Shown in pieces: positions 38,377-39,098 of a stretch of 39,098 bases of DNA. The first letter of the stretch is position 1, and the number at the start of each line of letters is the position of its first letter. The DNA comes from Loktanella salsilacus (lineage in GTDB: Bacteria; Pseudomonadota; Alphaproteobacteria; Rhodobacterales; Rhodobacteraceae). Under the pieces are notes generated by a model that saw only the letters and a program-made list of their open reading frames with translations, was not told the origin of the DNA and ran no database searches. The stretch lies in the NCBI RefSeq assembly GCF_900114485.1, contig NZ_FOTF01000028.1, forward strand, positions 1 through 39,098, in the 5' to 3' direction. The position numbers were made by a program, and so were the translations under genes.

Positions 38377-38777
38377 ATATTTTTGGTTGGCTGAACGATC
38401 AATTGCTGCGGATGCAATGGCTATCCGATGTGGTTGCGGCGGGCGTGGAGGGGGTTGGGCTGGACCCTGCATCGCGCGTGGGCGGATCGATCCAATTCTT
38501 CGTCTATGATGTGATCAAGATTTTCATTCTGCTTTCAGTCCTGATCTTTGCAATCTCCTATGTGCAGAGCTATTTTCCGCCCGAACGCACACGGCGTATT
38601 TTGGGCGGGCGATCGGGCATTGGCGCGAATATCCTTGGTGCATTGCTGGGCACCATCACGCCGTTCTGCTCTTGCTCGTCAATCCCGCTCTTCATCGGCT
38701 TCACGGCTGCGGGCTTGCCGCTGGGCGTGACATTCTCTTTCCTAATCTCCTCGCCTTTGGTCGATATGGCGTCGGTC
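38373..38777 (+). pseudogene. DUF318/ArsP-type permease, interrupted by an IS
   Basis: The first 135 residues of a predicted permease of the YraQ/ArsP (DUF318) family: YVQSYFPPERTRRILGGRSGIGANILGALLGTITPFCSCSSIPLFIGFTAAGLPLGVTFSFLISSPLVDMAS, with the family FCSCSSIPL motif. The frame runs straight into the terminal repeat of an IS21-like element at 38778. The rest of the gene (usually 320-350 residues) should lie beyond the far end of the IS, outside this window. Such permeases export organoarsenicals or related species. The gene is translationally coupled to the ArsR gene. Confidence 0.85.
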
Positions 38778-39098
38778 TGTAGATTTCCACGCAGAAGTGA
38801 GCCGGGTAAGCGGATAATTTCCACTGAGATTTGAGCCATGTGACCTTTCCTCCAGCGCGATGCGCAATGGGGGACATTGGAGTGATACACATGGGACTTT
38901 TGAACATCATTCGACGTATGGCACTGCGCGAGAAACTATCGACCCGCGAGATCGCGCGTCGCACGGGCATGTCGCGCAATACCATCACCAAATATTTGAA
39001 CGCGGGCACGATCGAGCCGCAGTTCACGACGCCGGAGCGGCAAAGTAAGCTCGATCCGTTCGCCGACAAGCTGACCGGGTGGCTGAAGACGGAGGCCG
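38778..39098 (+). mobile_element. IS21-family insertion sequence, left part
   Basis: Begins TGTAGATTTCCACGCAGAAG. The motif ATTTCCACnnnGAnnTGAGCC occurs twice (from 38782 and from 38817), the multiple terminal repeats typical of IS21 elements. The transposase gene starts at 38891. The element continues past the window end, so its length and target duplication cannot be read. Confidence 0.85.
38891..39098 (+). CDS. istA: IS21 transposase IstA, N-terminal part
   Basis: The first 69 residues only, running off the window: LNIIRRMALREKLSTREIARRTGMSRNTITKYLNAG is the helix-turn-helix of IS21-family IstA, followed by TIEPQFTTPERQSKLDPFADKLTGWLKTEA, typical of the group. The DDE domain and the IstB helper are outside the window. 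ATG at 38891, with GGGGGACATTGGAG shortly upstream. Confidence 0.9.
   Translation, partial: MGLLNIIRRMALREKLSTREIARRTGMSRNTITKYLNAGTIEPQFTTPERQSKLDPFADKLTGWLKTEA

Overview
The window looks like the chromosome of a marine alphaproteobacterium, most likely a Roseobacter-group Rhodobacteraceae. The 5S rRNA and initiator tRNA, FnrL-type half-sites, a DddP-like M24 protein, a DmdA-like/SBP56 cluster and many decayed intergenic relics all point that way. No taxon marker beyond the 5S and tRNA could be tested here.

Region 1 (1-8100). An rrn operon ends with a 5S gene and a tRNA-fMet. The tRNA is the target of a 7.7-kb integrative element bounded by a 47-bp direct repeat of the tRNA 3' end (303-349 and 8051-8097). 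On the right arm, leftward, are a P4-type tyrosine integrase with a coupled gene of unknown function, a small membrane protein, an AlpA-type HTH protein, and a primase-helicase split into two ATGA-coupled genes. Just after the primase lies a striking inverted array of three plus three GGCGGAC iterons, a candidate replication origin. On the left arm, rightward and AT-richer, are a secreted protein made of six 15-residue repeats and two coupled unknown genes. The layout resembles a P4-like satellite or phage-inducible island without recognisable virion genes.

Region 2 (8454-21710). This is a divergent catabolic locus. Leftward are a very unusual regulator (winged helix fused to an ABC solute-binding domain), a polyol-type SDR, an M24-fold protein with one metal ligand changed to Cys, a KduD-like SDR, a 2-keto-3-deoxy-L-fuconate-dehydrogenase-like SDR and an FMN-dependent L-lactate-dehydrogenase-like enzyme. 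Rightward are a ribose-type ABC importer (binding protein, two permeases, double ATPase) with another SDR and a 2,4-diketo-3-deoxy-L-fuconate-hydrolase-like FAH protein. Read together they suggest uptake of a sugar or polyol, oxidation to a sugar acid, cleavage to pyruvate plus L-lactate, and oxidation of the lactate. No sugar-acid dehydratase is present.

Region 3 (21891-28823). A leftward cluster holds an Lrp/AsnC regulator, a DmdA-like GcvT-fold methyltransferase, an OsmC protein, an ECHDC3-like crotonase, an acyl-CoA synthetase, an SBP56/methanethiol-oxidase-like protein and a membrane protein. A perfect 14-bp-arm palindrome sits before the methyltransferase. The set suggests methylated-sulfur metabolism (DMSP demethylation to methanethiol and on to oxidation), but this is inference.

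Region 4 (28824-39098). This is a looser accessory zone: a decayed tyrosine recombinase, a GGDEF-EAL protein, a rhodanese, a SHOCT membrane protein whose signal-peptide start is out of frame at an A6 tract, a Tat-exported multicopper oxidase, a fatty-acid-hydroxylase-type membrane enzyme, a cysteine-less glutaredoxin-like protein, a DUF393 protein, and an ArsR regulator with a DUF318 permease interrupted by an IS21-family element that runs off the window. A 130-bp noncoding repeat occurs twice, on either side of the rhodanese-oxidase block, and two FnrL-like boxes precede the SHOCT and ArsR genes.
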